64,000 nt of DNA from Erigeron canadensis (GCF_010389155.1 NC_057769.1:10540735-10604734), one strand, 5' to 3'. Shown: positions 36,310 through 48,819, counted from the stretch's first letter. Notes: generated from the sequence alone by a model not told the origin. Translations and numbers: made by a program.

Positions 36310-38773
36310 ATTAATTAGTTCCAGTTTCGTTTAACCCCTATGTAATAGCATTTACTGTTTAACATTACTATGGATTGTTTCAAGCGGTCTGCACTTAAAA
36401 ATGATGGGGTGGAAATCATTAAGGAGACGCAGGAAGCTGGCGATACTAACTTGAAGGCGTAGTTTTTGGATGCCATTACGCCTTGCATCCTGTCCCAAGC
36501 ATGGCTTATTGGTCGTCTTTATTTTTTCTGTGTTTTTCATCAATTATATGGTGTACGCTTTTTTTATATATGTGAAGGTGGCTTTTTGAGAATAAGCAAA
36601 GAAGGTTCCTAAATTTTCTTGCAATTTTAATTTTTGGGGTTTTTAATGTAACTTTTTCTTATATATTGTTAATGAATATATTTTTTTAAATCGGATAGTT
36701 TTTTTTATACTATACTTTATTTATTTTTATTATTTATTATCGATATATTAGAATGCGTGTGCATATTATATTTTTAATTAGTTGAAAATCATTAATAGAG
36801 ACGGTGTTAGGGTTCTTAACAGTTGAAATGAATGTGAGTGAGTTATTGGTTATTTAAATTAACTTATTAATGAGAATTGATGATCATGACATTTTTGAAA
36901 TGCTTTTAGTTGTACATCTTAAGGTTTGTGTATTTGATGAAGTTTATAAATAGGCCAACACACCAAATCTTTCCACACCACGACCTTGCAATTTCTATAG
37001 CATCCCGTTCTTTAAAAGACTAACTTCATCAATGAGAAACGTAGCAGAAGTTGCAGAAAAGCATAGTAAATTTGTGTTTTTGGACCAACTTCTGTTTAGT
37101 AGACAAACTAAACATCTACTCGGTATAATTTAACTCTTAAAAAAGACCAACCAATTTAATCATGAAAATAACTTTTTTTTCATCCCGCCATCCAGCGGAC
37201 GGGTTTTAAGCCCTCGTAAAGTACAAAAATGATTAGGATGCAATTTAAATGTAATTTTGGACTTCAGATCCCTTTCTTAAATTTACTCCCAAAAAGCTTG
37301 ATTCGATCTTAAATGAATTACTTGAAGATCAAAGGACTTACGAACAAACTAGTAACTCCATCTGCTATCCATTTTCTTTATAATAGAGAGATGTGTGGTT
37401 TCCATTCGAACAAATGAATGTATGCTTTAACACAAAAAAGTCAAAAGGAAAAAAGAAATCGAGAAAAATTAATTCTGTTGGGGTCACTTCATTAATCATG
37501 TTGTCACAAAAAATAAATAATATAGCCTCTAAACATAAAACAAAGAGTGGGTGGCATCCCGGTCTAAACATTTTAAATTGCGTTCATTTATACTAACATT
37601 TTTCAAACAGTATTACATATATTTATCTTAATTTAACAGAGTATATAGTATGGGTATTCGGTTAAGAATTTTACTCCTATTTTTTTTAAAAAAATTGTGA
37701 AGAACAAAAAGATTAAGTTATAACAGATAAATTAATTTTACGTTAATAAAAAAATATGAATACTATATTGCTCACATATAAGACATATCAATAATATATT
37801 ATCGAAAGTGAGAAGTCGTGCAGCAAAACACCTGACTTGACCCGGTCATAGGCATGATAATCTTGACATAGTCAGAAAATCTGTATCTTTAGAAGCTCGA
37901 TCTACTTTTTCATTGTCAAATTAAACGCGAGTGCATAATTTAACAAAAGATTAAATATGTAACTCGATGGGAGAATTGTGTACATGAAAGAAAACTAGTG
38001 CCTTTGGCTATAGATAACATTAAATGACAAAGATTGTTAAATATAGACAACTCCAATGTTAAGGATAACTTTAAGGGTTTTTTAGTCACATTATACTTTT
38101 AAAACCTTTACAATTATTTAACATCCTTTAATTTTATCCCGTCATTTGAACACTTTTACATATCTTTATTTTATGGGAATTGAAATTTGTACCACATAAT
38201 TTGATTAGTTTATTAGAATGTAAGCAAATAAATAGTGTTGGCTAACTTCAACTTTGGGTCGGTTTGGCCAAGTCAAAATTTGGGCAGTTTCCTTTTTCTT
38301 TGTAGTGCTTTGTATTTGTTATAGTTTTGGATTTGTGATATTGTTTTTGGCTATTTACAAATGAAAATATTAATCTTTTTAAACTAATAGCTTAAAAATC
38401 TTTTAACTATTAGATAATGACATGTGAAAAATATAAGGGGCAATATAAAAAAAATATATGAATAATACATTTCACCTTCTTATAGTTTTAAGAAAAATTT
38501 AGGCTAATTCTTAGAAGGATTTATCAATTTCTATTTACAAATTGTAATCTTGTGGACATGTAATCTTCTCTTGTTTAGTGGAAATTTTATATGAATTGTG
38601 TAAGGCCAACTTGAACTTTGGAGCAGTTGGGCTAGTCATTACTCAAATTTTGGGCTGCTCCATATTTTTTGACTACCTTGAATTTGTTGTTTTTTTTGGT
38701 TTGTGTTTTATTTGGGCTACTTACAACTTGTAATTTTGTGGGCTTAATCTAGGTAAATTAATATAACAACTCT
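36310..38773. other. Intergenic, with a diverged internal duplication
   Basis: No gene seen. An AT dinucleotide run lies just upstream at about 36123-36148. Two diverged copies of a segment (cttcaactttgggtcggttt at about 38245 and cttgaactttggagcagttg at about 38610) each contain a ttgggc(a/t)g word and a ggctatttac/gggctacttac word, so an old tandem duplication of about 365 bases is likely. Confidence 0.5.
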
Positions 38774-39039
38774 TTAGGGTGGGAGGAGGGATTCCTCACT
38801 CCTCCCCTCCCCTCTCTGATTTTTCTTCTCCTCCCCTCCCCGAAACCTAGGAGCACTTCACCACCTCTCCCCTCCCCTCCCCACCCTTTTCTATTTAATT
38901 TCATTTCTATTTATTTTTAAAACTAAAACATTTTATTTTATAAATTAAAACTAATACAAATATTAAATATAAAACAAACAACAAAACAAAACATCAAAGT
39001 ACAATATTAAACGAAACGACAACACAATACATAAATAAA

Positions 39040-40534
39040 CTAGCGATCGATGCCCGGGATGAATGTGCGATGAATATGGTCAATGAGATCCATCTTAAGA
39101 TCGTCGTGAACGTTTGGGTTCTGTATCTCAAACGGTCGTTCATCCGATGGTTGTGGCGCAACAGGGGGATCTGGAATGTAATCAGGACTTATAGCGTGGT
39201 CCTCGTCTTTTAAAATCATGTTGTGAAGAATACAACACGCATACATAATCTTACGGATGGGGGTTTCTTTCATTTGTCGTGCCGGTTCTCTAAGTATTTT
39301 CCATTTTTTTTTATAATACCAAAAGCTCGCTCCACATCCTTCCTTGCAGCCTCCTGTGCCTTAGCATATCGAATCCTTTTCTCACCGTTTGGATGGGAAA
39401 TCGTTTTCACAAACATCGCATATCTTGGGTAGATCCCATCCACGAGAGAATACGGGTATTGATATTCGGTTCCATTTACAGTGAATGGAACCAACGGTGC
39501 TGTGACGTCTTCAAAAGGATTGAACAAAGGAGATTGGTTCAACACATTAATGTCGTTGTTTGAACCGGCAACACCAAAGTATGCGTGCCAAATCCAACAA
39601 TCCTGTGATGCAACTGCTTCAAGCGATATCGTCGGCCCGTGATGATCACCTCGCGTGTACTGGCCACGCCAAGCTACTGGACAATTATCCCAAGCCCAGT
39701 GTGTACAATCAAGACTCCCTATAAACACATTTATTAGACCGAAAATATTAAGTAAGCTACGTAATACATATATATATATATATACATTATTAACTAAACT
39801 ACGTAAAATATATATATACATTAATTATTAACTAAACTACATAATATATATATATATACATATATACATTATTAACTAAACTACGTAAAATATATATACA
39901 TATATACATTAAGTAAAGATATACCTAACATGCCGGGGAAACCATGATAAGACACATGATGATCAAGAATGCGTTGCGTATCAGTACGCGTTGGCCTACG
40001 CAAATATTCATGCCGATACAACTTAATGACTCCATCACAAAAAGCATTAAGGGTTTCACGTGACGATCTTTCCGACATATTTAGGTAATCATCTAAACTG
40101 TCGGGATTACTACCATATCCTAACTGGCGAACTGCAGATGTGCATCTCTGTAAAGCTGAAAACCCCCATTTACCACGAGCGTCGATCTTCCTTTGAAAAA
40201 AACTAAAATTGTTTTCCAAATCTGAAGCTATCTTCACAAACAACCGTCTACTCATACGAAACCTTTGTCTAAAAAAAGTCTCATTAAATTTCGGTTCCTC
40301 GGCAAAATAATCTCGAAAAAGATGGTTGTGAGACTCACTGCGATCGTCGCGTCTTGTATACGTTCTTGAAGAGGAGGCAGTATCACGGACATCTTGTTGA
40401 ATCGCATAATGCGCCATTGTGAATAGATTAGTATACCGTTCTGTCTCGTCGGATGAACTCGAGTCCGATTGGAAATTTGGGGGTGTTGGGCCGTGATTGT
40501 CAAGAAATAAAGGATTGTTGAAGAAAGGGTTCAT
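39040..40534 (-). pseudogene. PIF/Harbinger transposase, frameshifted
   Basis: Exon 1 (40534-39925) starts MNPFFNNPLFLDN and includes RRLFVKIASDLE and the helix-turn-helix-like region ending GFPGMLG. Exon 2 starts at 39718 (donor gtatat, acceptor tttatag) with GSLDCTHW. The catalytic set is visible: Asp in GSLDCTHW, Asp in GSNNDINVL and Glu in DVERAFGI. After FGIIKK a run of nine T's (39304-39312, plus strand) breaks the frame. The continuation WKILREPARQ and MKETPIRKIMYACCILHNMI is in another frame and runs to the stop at 39040. Without the break it would be about 430 aa, the usual length. The break is either a real lesion or a homopolymer sequencing error. Confidence 0.85.
39735..39924. repeat. 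(TA)n-rich minisatellite in the transposase intron
   Basis: Three to four imperfect copies of tacattattaactaaactacgtaaaatata separated by (TA)n. It lies wholly inside the intron between exons 1 and 2 and could vary in length between individuals. Confidence 0.7.
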
Positions 40535-40856
40535 GATTCCGAAAATATAGATATACGTGTGTGTTATTTGTGTGTTGAAAGGAAAAAAAAAAAAATTAAA
40601 CAGAATTGCAGAATGGAGAAACAAGGAAAGAAAGAAGAAGGGAAGAAGAAAGGAAAGAAGAAGAGAGAGAGAGACGTTGGAAATGGGGCCCCTCCGGGTT
40701 TTTTTTTTTTTCTAACGGTCAAATACTCGGCACCCAAACCGGCACCACGGTGCCCAGTCCGCTCCCCACCCAACCGGTACCGGGGGGTCGTGGCGGTGTG
40801 CCATCCTGTACTGGCCCGGTACCGGTTCGGTGCCTCACCCACTCCGTCCACCCTTA

Positions 40857-41235
40857 TAAGCAATCATCCGAATCGCGATAACGAACCTAGGCCACTTAAA
40901 AGACTATGAATAAAATATACATGAACTTATGTTACATTTATTTATTTATTTTCTTTTTTTTTTTAACGGCAAATAAAAATTTTATTAAAAAGTACTAGTA
41001 AAAATCTAGCGAGTACACGATATACGTAACACGATCCAATAGGCAAATGAAAGTAGGAAACATAAAACTATGACAAAATTCTCTATTAATTTCAGGAATT
41101 TATTTTTCAGACCCGAGAGTCAACTTTCCCGTATAGTGTGAGCATTCGGCATTCGGCTCTAGTTCCACATAGGATGACTTTTTCCAGGTTCTAATAATCT
41201 TCCTGGCACAGACACATGCATCCAATTAAATGTTA
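40857..41235. other. Spacer with a LINE/SINE-like T-run junction
   Basis: At about 40950-41010 a T run followed by aacggcaaataaaaatttta resembles the poly(A)-end junction of a minus-strand non-LTR retroelement. A similar tttttttaacggc occurs at 48221-48236. No ORF or clear duplication was found. Confidence 0.35.
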
Positions 41236-41350
41236 TCACAAATCAACAAACTTTAAACAAAATCGGCTTGCACGACCACTTAAACACGTCATCATCAAGT
41301 AGTCCGCTAAAACATAACACTTGTCATCACAACCTTTAAGGAAAAGTGAA

Positions 41351-41356
41351 CACGTG
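41351..41356. promoter_or_regulatory. G-box / ABRE core upstream of small membrane-protein gene A
   Basis: CACGTG in the context aacacgtgtacaaact, 110 bases before the start codon, in a promoter block conserved with the paralogue. CACGTG is bound by bZIP and bHLH factors, and the ACGTGT context fits ABA or stress control. The regulation is inferred. Confidence 0.5.
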
Positions 41357-41465
41357 TACAAACTATCTCTAATTGTCCTACACATTAACACACTTTGTGG
41401 ATAAAAACAACAAAGACAATGAAATATTATAACATACAACCAAGTCGAACAAGGAAACTAAATAA

Positions 41466-41675
41466 ATGGCCACAGGACAACAAGAAGATTTGAAAGCTAA
41501 TAAATGGATGGGGCGGCGTTTCATGCCAATGAGCCCTACCACCATGATGGTTGTTGGTATTGCTACCGCCGGTGCGATTGGATACTTTTACTATGCAAAC
41601 AAACGAGGCGAAAGCATCGACGGAAATCGTAGGTACCCCGACAAGGTCCCTCCTACGCTTTCTGGACGTCCATAG
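41466..41675 (+). CDS. Small single-pass membrane protein A (69 aa), unrecognised family
   Basis: Intronless. Residues 1-23 are polar (MATGQQEDLKANKWMGRR). Residues 24-43 form one hydrophobic helix rich in small residues (MMVVGIATAGAIGYFYYA). The tail is basic and proline-rich (NKRGESIDGNRRYP, then KVPPTLSGRP). Position +4 is G (atggcc), a good start context. It is a paralogue of the gene at 48959: 59 of 68 aligned residues are identical, with substitutions mostly conservative and the helix and the YYANKRGESIDGNRRYP block untouched. Promoter and 3' flank are also shared. No signal peptide or catalytic motif is seen, and no function is assigned. Confidence 0.78.
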   Translation: MATGQQEDLKANKWMGRRFMPMSPTTMMVVGIATAGAIGYFYYANKRGESIDGNRRYPDKVPPTLSGRP

Positions 41676-42872
41676 CCATATGCTTCACCTTTTGAAAAAT
41701 AATATGTAGTTAGTTGCATATCGAAGTTTTAAAATTGCGTTTTTTGGTTTTGTAGTTGAAGAAAAAAGGTTATAATTGCTTTCTAGGTTTTGTATATGTA
41801 TGCATCTTTTGTAATAGAAAAAAAACTAGTATATATGAATAAAAATTGGATTTTTATTTTAAAAGCTTCTGTCAAAAGCGGTGCCTATGTTACTAACGAA
41901 AAAAAAAATGATAAATCAACTCTACAAATCAACTTGATAATGAGTTTAAAGTTTACCATGCTATGCACGGGTATGTATTTGTGTATGTGTGTTCTTATGA
42001 TAGATAGTCTTCTTGTTCAATAATAATATATTGTAATAATGTTGTATGTTAACTTTATATACATTATTGAAATCCCGAGATCATAAAGAGCGTACTACGC
42101 GCGAGTAGTTAAATCAATAAAAAAAAATTAGGGGATTTGCTAACGATTGGGCATCGACATCAAATAAAATCTAAGTTTTTCAAAATTTATTCAGTATTTA
42201 TATACTTGTTGATTATTAATATCAATATAAAAACAATATATTTAATAGTAATTGAAACATTAAATTTTTATCATTTGAAGTCCTTAGGGTTACAGGTGTC
42301 TTAACAAATCTCAGATTCTAACGAATATCTGGTCTCAATAAAAATACAAATGAGATGGTGATCGCAACTTTGCATAGACTCAGAGAGAATTTTGTGTTTG
42401 TAAATGTGTTCCTTCCAACTTCCAACGACACGGATTCGGCCCATATATAGGGCCAGATATGTGCCGTCACATTTTCTTGTGGCCCATCATATTTACGCCC
42501 TCTAGTTAATGGGTTAGCCTGTTAGGTGCCAAAGAGGCCAAGTTTAAAGTTTATGCCTTTATGATGAAACTTATAACAGAAGGATTTTCCAGCCCTTAAA
42601 TTTACGGCCCATCATATAGTGTGTAATTATTATACAATCTAATATTATACAATCTAAATGATGGAAAGAACCTAAATGAGCTACATAATTTCAGGGAGAT
42701 GACATTTGTACCATTTGTTATTTGTTTTTACTAATCTACCAAAGTTATGCATTAATTACTTTTACTGTATGTTATAAAGTTTGTACAGTTTGATAAATTT
42801 ATCAAAATGTTTGGTACGGATATCAATTCCCATAATTTTACTCTCATAAACATATGTGTAGTATAGTAAAGA
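41676..42872. other. 3' flank of small gene A
   Basis: The part around 42400-42540 (cggattcggcccatatatag) is matched at about 49605-49660 downstream of the paralogue, showing that the duplication extends past the gene. No second gene was seen. Confidence 0.5.
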
Positions 42873-43503
42873 CTAGATATTAGACCCGTGTCCAACACTG
42901 GACACGGGGTTTACGATATTATTAATATTAGATGTTTATATATTCAATATAAAAACTTATAATTTTGAAGATATATATTGTTCTAAGTATTGTTATACTT
43001 TGCAAATTGTAGTACAATAATCACAGGTTCGTCATTTGATCATGATGCGACCCATAACGCGAATAGGTTTATTATCAATCACTTATCCTATGATAATTAA
43101 ACAACAATTCGGATTGTTTTCATATTCTTTGATAACAATTAGGACTTTTGATTTGAATGACAATTGTAATTTAAAAAATTAAATATAAATACTTTTTGTA
43201 ATTTTTTTTTAAAATTATATAAAAAAAATCTCTTTAAGTTGATAGCTAAAAATAAAAATAAATTAAGTATTCAGGGTTAAAAAGTGTAATTATTGATGAA
43301 AAACAAAAAAAGTGTAAATTAATGATATTTTTTCTACAAATTAATATAAATACTAATATAATAATATATATAGATAATGATTATTAAATTTTTCATTTGT
43401 AGTTATCTAAATGATGACAGCATCAAAAGTCAATTTGATGAAATCGAATGATGTGATTGGTTAATAAGTAATTAGTTCAACTGTCTTATAATATATATTA
43501 AGA
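42873..43503 (-). mobile_element. Non-autonomous Helitron (631 bp)
   Basis: On the minus strand it begins A|TCTTAATATATATTATAAG at 43503. It ends with a perfect hairpin, ccgtgtccagtgttggacacgg, 10-12 bases before CTAG|T at 42873. Both termini match the Helitron consensus well. It has no coding capacity and belongs to a different family from the copies ending in gcgcgggtaccgtgctag. Confidence 0.82.
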
Positions 43504-44919
43504 TTAAGATTAGTGTAATGACGTATATAAACCTTAATTTTGTACTTTATGCGAAGATGAATGGAATAAAAAGTCGTCGTCCTTTATTCGTCTATGGTAC
43601 TATGGTATTGATGCATTCAATTTTCAATCAACAATTTATAACTTCTCATAAAATTTTACAAAAATCATCATTATTCATGCTTTTCCATGATAATCCGATC
43701 AATTGTAATAGCATACCTCAATTTTTAAAATAGGTTCTATTCAATTTACTCAATTTATGTTCCGGGTTCTCTGTTTACTTATTGTCAACAAAAACACCCA
43801 CTCAAACTAACGATCTAAGTGTTGTCTTTGGCATTGTTCCGAGTGATTGGTGTTCAAAGGTTTTCACTCACATCGTTGTTTTAGAGCTAATCTGATAATC
43901 GTATTAAGAAAGCTGTTAACTATGCTCAAGTTGCTACCATTAATTCATCCATTTCTTGTTGATCAACTTTTAATCATAAATAAATAGCTTATCTATATGA
44001 TTGCATTGCTAAAAACCCTATACAATCAAAATGATAAAGTTCATCTCTTGGGTATTTTTTTCCCCCCATAACTAGAGTTTCATTCTGATTTATATGTTTA
44101 CAAAGATTTACATGGTGAAAAACCTCTCACATACCAATATTTTAATATTTTGAATAAATGTTTGGCCCCCCATGATTTTTATGGTTTAAAAAAAGTATGT
44201 GAGATGTTTTCACCCAACTTAGGTGTCTAACAGCCTCATATTCCCTTCCCCCTTTTAAAAATGTTACAAACTTAAAAAATAATAATATATAATTAAAATA
44301 AGTGATCTTTTGTAAACAAATTGGAAGCAAGTTAAAAGATCAAAATATAATTTGTCAAGCCTAAAATTAAGAATATAAGATGGGTCCAAAAGAAAATGAA
44401 GCGGCTCATTAAAAAAATGAAAATGGGCCCAAAGAAATAAAATGGTCAGTTACTATTTTTTACACGTATTTTTGTACCTTTATTTTTAATATATATATTA
44501 ATTGCTAAGCAATAATCAAATTAGGTTAGAGCTTTTATATTTGAATTTTCTAAGAATATAAATACTACTATGATACCTTCACTAACAAATGGGAATATTT
44601 TAAATACATTTGCTACAAACTGATCAATAGTTTTTGATCCATTATATTCATGTTTACATTAACAAATAAAAAACATAATTTAAATATACTTTGTGTGGTT
44701 GACGGACCACTGACCATCGTCACCCTAGATGCATGTATTGATTGAAGTCGTCTAAGAACTTTAATATAAACTGTATTAAATTTAATTAACACTTAAATGT
44801 TAGATGTTTGGAGAAAGAGAAACTCTTAAGTGATAAACGCAATGTAAATTAAATGTTAGATGTTTCTAAGAAACTGTTGACTATCATTTATTGCGCGAAT
44901 ACCAATCTAATATCTATAA
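43504..44919. other. Intergenic, with a short inverted-repeat element
   Basis: No gene supported. At 44114-44214 a roughly 100-base unit has 20-base inverted ends (ggtgaaaaacctctcacata and its near complement tatgtgagatgttttcacc), probably a tiny MITE. Target duplications were not recognised. Confidence 0.5.
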
Positions 44920-45242
44920 TCTATACTCTATATTAAAGAAAATACCCTCATGTTGAAAGTTACATGGGGGAAAAATGTCTAAAATGCCCTCATATGTAAT
45001 ATTTTCACCTACAAGGCTACAACCCTTTAAAATATTTTCACATACACTATTCTCTTAACATTAATAATTAAATTACACTATTAATCCTTTATTTTTCTAA
45101 AATATCTTCATTAACCTTTTAAATCAATTACTTTTATATGAATTACTACGGCACTCAACGTCGCATCCACCACCAACACTCGCCTCCACCACCACACTGT
45201 CGTTGTCACAACCACCGCTGCATCGCGCGGGTACAATGCTAG
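44920..45242 (+). mobile_element. Non-autonomous Helitron, first of a tandem pair
   Basis: Starts A|TCTATACTCTATATTAAAG and ends gcatcgcgcgggtacaatgCTAG|T (45239-45242). The same site in duplicated copy B (about 53955) has no insertion and reads ctataaaactagtttcatga, giving an empty-site comparison. Confidence 0.8.
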
Positions 45243-45449
45243 TACTATATAAAGACTATACACTCCTTGTTGAAATGAAGAGTTGTAAAAATGACCATTT
45301 TATCCTAAATAAAATAATTTATACCATGGGTACTTTATCTTCTAAATATTTCTACCACCACCATACACCATTCGATATTGTCACCACCACCAATAGTCGC
45401 CACCATGACCACCCGTCGCTATCGTCACATTGCGTGGGTACCGTGCTAG
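45243..45449 (+). mobile_element. Helitron-derived second unit of a tandem pair
   Basis: Begins at once after the first unit (tactatataaagactatac; no separate TC start) and ends cattgcgtgggtaccgtgCTAG|T at 45446-45449. Downstream sequence then resumes the duplicated host segment. It carries a second terminator hairpin of the same family. Confidence 0.7.
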
Positions 45450-46734
45450 TAACTAGTTTAGTGAAATATGTTTGGACAAAATGTAGCCGTCCTTTTAGAC
45501 AATTTGAACTTTCGACAGTGATGAGAACATAAAAGACATGCGATTATTAAATTCTATTTAACCATCCACATTTTAGCTTTATATCAATCTATAAATTTCT
45601 TTACCTTTTAACAGTAGTACCTCTTATAAGAATAACAACGTATATTAACTTTTTAGACATCGCCACACATATAGGATCATGGATACTTAAAATATATTTA
45701 GATTTTGCTTTATATCAACTTATGGAGTAGTAATATATTTAATGAAAGAAGTCTTTGTTAGACTACAGTATTAAGATAACAACAACATCAACTACTTTGA
45801 TATTCATATACATAGGATCATGCTCAATTAAAATGTTTAGTTGTAAGCTATGTATTTAGAAGTTTAAAGCATTTTAAGTACATATAAAAAGAAATGTTAG
45901 GGTTGCAATTAACATGTATTAAAAATTTATGTTTTTCATATAATAATCTTTTTTTTTTTAATTTTACGACGATTATATAACTATAATGCATATAATTGTT
46001 AAGGGTTTAAACACCACAATGTTGAAAATCTATTAGAAAAATTTTAAAATCATTAATATTAAAACTTTTGCAAGCATAATTTGAAAAACAACCACACTAG
46101 GCCCAATTCACATCCCCACCTCCAATTATCTCTCAAACATACAATGTAAGGGGTACATGAATAAAAATATAATTAACAGTATTGTAAAAATCAGCTGATG
46201 CAGTTGATTTTCGAATCAACCCGTGTATTGATGGGCTACCAAGAAAAAATTGTCAACTCGGACTAAAAATAGATCAACATCACATACTCTAATCAAACTC
46301 GACTGTATTGGTCAAAAATCGGCTGGATTTGGTCAATCGGTCGTATCGTAGTGGGTCAAAAAAACCAAAGATATTTTTTATTTTTATTTTTGGACAACTT
46401 CAACATTTTTTATTCTATTTACTAGAGGGGTTATTTGATGAACTATGTTATTATTTCTTGACAAATGTGTTCAATTTGAATAATTTTGTTAATCTTCCCA
46501 GTCAATTAAGTTCCAGTTTTAAGTTTTTTTAATATATTTTTTAATTTTTTGTTACATATAACTTTAAAAATTGTTATTTTAATACACAAAAACTCAATCC
46601 GATTTCCTTTGACATGTTCCGATTTTTAAAAAGTCCTAACTCCCTCCATCATTGATCCGATTTCAATTCCCGAGTTTCACAACCTTGAAAGTGAATATGA
46701 TAATAATACACCTTAAATGTATTATTGAAACTTC
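45450..46734. other. Duplicated intergenic sequence and spacer
   Basis: Up to about 46170 it matches copy B near 53960-54120 and 55630-56290. The remainder to 46730 is AT-rich without a recognised feature. Confidence 0.5.
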
Positions 46735-47941
46735 TAATTTATAAAGGCTTTAAGTCAAGTTCAACAATTAAGGGGACAAGGTTATGATGGCGCAATTAAG
46801 TAATATGCGTGGTGAGTTTAATGGTTGAAAGCAAAAATCTTAGAAGAGAACAATTCCTCATATTATGTACATTGTTTTGCTTACAAACTTCAATTAGTGG
46901 TTGTAGCTAGCGGTTGCAAGACATCATTTGGGCGTAGTGAATTTCTTTGACATACTTTGATGAATGTGGTTTTGGCTTCATGTAAACGAAAAGACATTTT
47001 GGGGAAAAAAGATAAAGAAAGAGTGGCAAAAGATATTCGTTGTGTTTGGAAGTTTTGTGTCCACCCGTTCATAGCGTACTTGATTATGTTAAAAAGGAAT
47101 AAACAAATGGTTCTACAAAAAAACAAGGCAATTGGTCTCAAACGATATTTAAAATCATTTGATTGTGTGTTTCTTTTGCATTTGATGTCACACATTTAGG
47201 GATCACGGATGTATTGTCATGGGCATTTCAAAGAAAAGATCAAGACATTTTGGAAGCGGTTTCAATGGTGAATTCTACGAAACGAAAACTTCAAGAGTAT
47301 AGGCATAATGGGTTTGATCCACTTTAAAGAAAATCTCTTTGTTTTGTGTGAAACATGGTATTAAGTTGTTGAAATTGGATAAAATTTGTGCTAATAAAAG
47401 ATGTCAAACGGACAACATTACCAATCGACATTATTATGAGTTTGAATCTTTCAATACCATATTGGATTTGATCAGCATTGAATTTGGCGATCGTTTTAGT
47501 GAGGCTAGCACCAAATTACTTGAAAATATGGCCGCTTTGAATCCGTGTGTTACATTCTCTAACTTTGATAAGTTATTGAAGTTAAGTGAGATGTATCCCG
47601 GTGATATTGATGACAATGAAAAAAAGACTCTTTTGCATGAACTTGAGTTGTACCATGACAACATGCAACATGATGTAAGATATGTTAACTTGAATAGTAT
47701 CACCGTTCTTGCAATGTAAATGGTGAAAACAAGGAAGCATGCACCTTTCCTACCTTTTGGTATATCGTCTATTAAAGCTAGCATTGGTTTTGCCCCTTGC
47801 AACCGCCACAGTCGAGAGTTGTTTTTTGTCAATGAAGCTTGTAAAGACGGATTTACAAAATCGAATTGGTGATATGTTCTTTAGCTCATGTTTGATTTGT
47901 TCGGTAAAAACAGAGGCACTTGCCAATGTCACGAATGAATA
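46735..47941 (+). pseudogene. hAT-superfamily transposase relic (zinc finger MYM-type / DUF4371 group)
   Basis: Conserved pieces appear in order on the plus strand but in shifting frames: RGQGYDGA and SNMRGEFNG (46770-46830), YYVHCFAYKLQLVVVA (about 46860-46905), LGITDVLSWAFQRKDQDI (about 47195-47330), a long middle piece at 47339-47719 (NRHYYEFESFNTILD, then LLHELELYHDNM), MVKTRKHAPF, and the C-terminal dimerisation region LLKLALVLPLATATVESCF...KLVKTDL (47766-47941). Several frameshifts and stops separate them. The original protein was probably 600-800 aa; the N-terminal zinc finger was not found. It lies between the two copies of the segmental duplication. Confidence 0.8.
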
Positions 47942-47944
47942 AAT

Positions 47945-48727
47945 CATTGAAAGCTTTTTAAAAACGGGTACTCACAAAGGACAATTGTAGTTTGGTTATG
48001 TTAGTTTGATGAAACTTACTTTTGTCAGTAGCTTCATGATGATTTTATACTTTGTTTAGCCTGTTTTTGGCACTTTAAATGCTATTTTTTTTGTGATGTT
48101 TGTATGTTGATCTTAGGTGTTTTAGTACTGCTCGTAGTGATGCTTTACTGCTATTTTACAGCAGTTTTTAATGTTAATTTTATGCTGTTTTATCCAGTTT
48201 TAAGCAGTTTTAGTGCTGTTTTTTTTTTTAACGGCGGGTGGGAAGGTCGTTCCATCGAGCTGAGTAGTGATATCCAAGCGGGCAGTATGCTCAGCGTTCG
48301 AGACGCCTTACACCGCTGGTACCCCCAAAGGGAGCCCATTTGACGCTAAAGAGGTAAATGCCCGAGTTTTACGCTAAAGAGGTAAATGCCCGAGTTTTAG
48401 TGTTGTTTTTGCTGTTGTTTGTACGTTAAATTTGAGTTGTTTATAGTGCTGTTTGTATGCTGAATTTTATGTTGTTCATATGCTGAATTTTGTGTTGTTT
48501 TTGTGCTGATTTAAAGTTATTCAGGTGAAGTTTTGGTGCTGTTTGTAGCTGATTCTTTTGCTGGTTGAATGCTGATTTGGGAGCTGAATTGATACTACTT
48601 AAATAAAGCTATTCGACTATGGAAAAACAACATCTTAATTTTTTATCCGTCACTGAGAATAATATAGAAAAACCAACTTAATAAGCACCGACACATCCGG
48701 GTAAATGTTATCAACAGAGTTTGTAAC
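47945..48727. other. T-rich region with repeated gctgtttt words, holding a short retroelement
   Basis: Downstream of the hAT relic, words such as tgctgttttt and atgctgaatttt recur up to about 48600, perhaps a decayed subterminal repeat. The retroelement insertion at 48224-48392 interrupts it. Confidence 0.45.
48224..48392 (-). mobile_element. Short non-LTR retroelement (SINE or LINE end)
   Basis: Flanked by imperfect 18-base direct repeats (agttttagtgctgttttt at about 48206-48223; agttttagtgttgttttt at 48393-48410). The T run at the left is the poly(A) tail of a minus-strand insertion. At the other end a 28-29-base unit (acgctaaagaggtaaatgcc...) is tandemly duplicated. The GC-rich body contrasts with its surroundings. 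Confidence 0.65.
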
Positions 48728-48819
48728 AAAATCGGCTTGCGTCACCACATAAACACCTAATCTTTAAGTATTCCATTAAAACATAACACTTGTCATGACA
48801 ACCTTTAAAGAAAAGCCAA

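Larger units (their letters stand above)
38777..40853 (-). mobile_element. PIF/Harbinger transposon with transposase (2.08 kb)
   Basis: The left end gggtggga and right end tccaccc are short inverted repeats, flanked by TTA on both sides (38774-38776 and 40854-40856). It encodes a Harbinger-type DDE nuclease on the minus strand. The second protein usual in this superfamily, a MYB-like ORF, is missing. Subterminal sequences are C-rich at the left (ctcccctcccct) and GC-rich at the right (ggtaccgg words). Confidence 0.88.
41258..46170. repeat. Segmental duplication, copy A
   Basis: Shares with copy B (48728-56290) the small membrane-protein gene plus its promoter and downstream flank (41258-42620 against 48728-49720), and a second block (about 44790-46170 against 53650-56290) containing gaaatatgtttggacaaaat, catgcgat(acg)attattaaatt and ggatcatggt/ctcaa. 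The order is the same. The unshared stretches are transposon insertions or decay. Confidence 0.75.

Noticed and set aside
37365..37596. Overlapping open frames on both strands
   Set aside because: Short, AT-rich composition, no motif and no splice context. Consistent with chance.
40559..40909. Open frames of 83-116 codons on both strands at the right end of the PIF/Harbinger element
   Set aside because: They come from purine-rich and GC-rich subterminal sequence, overlap the transposase start and show no family motif.
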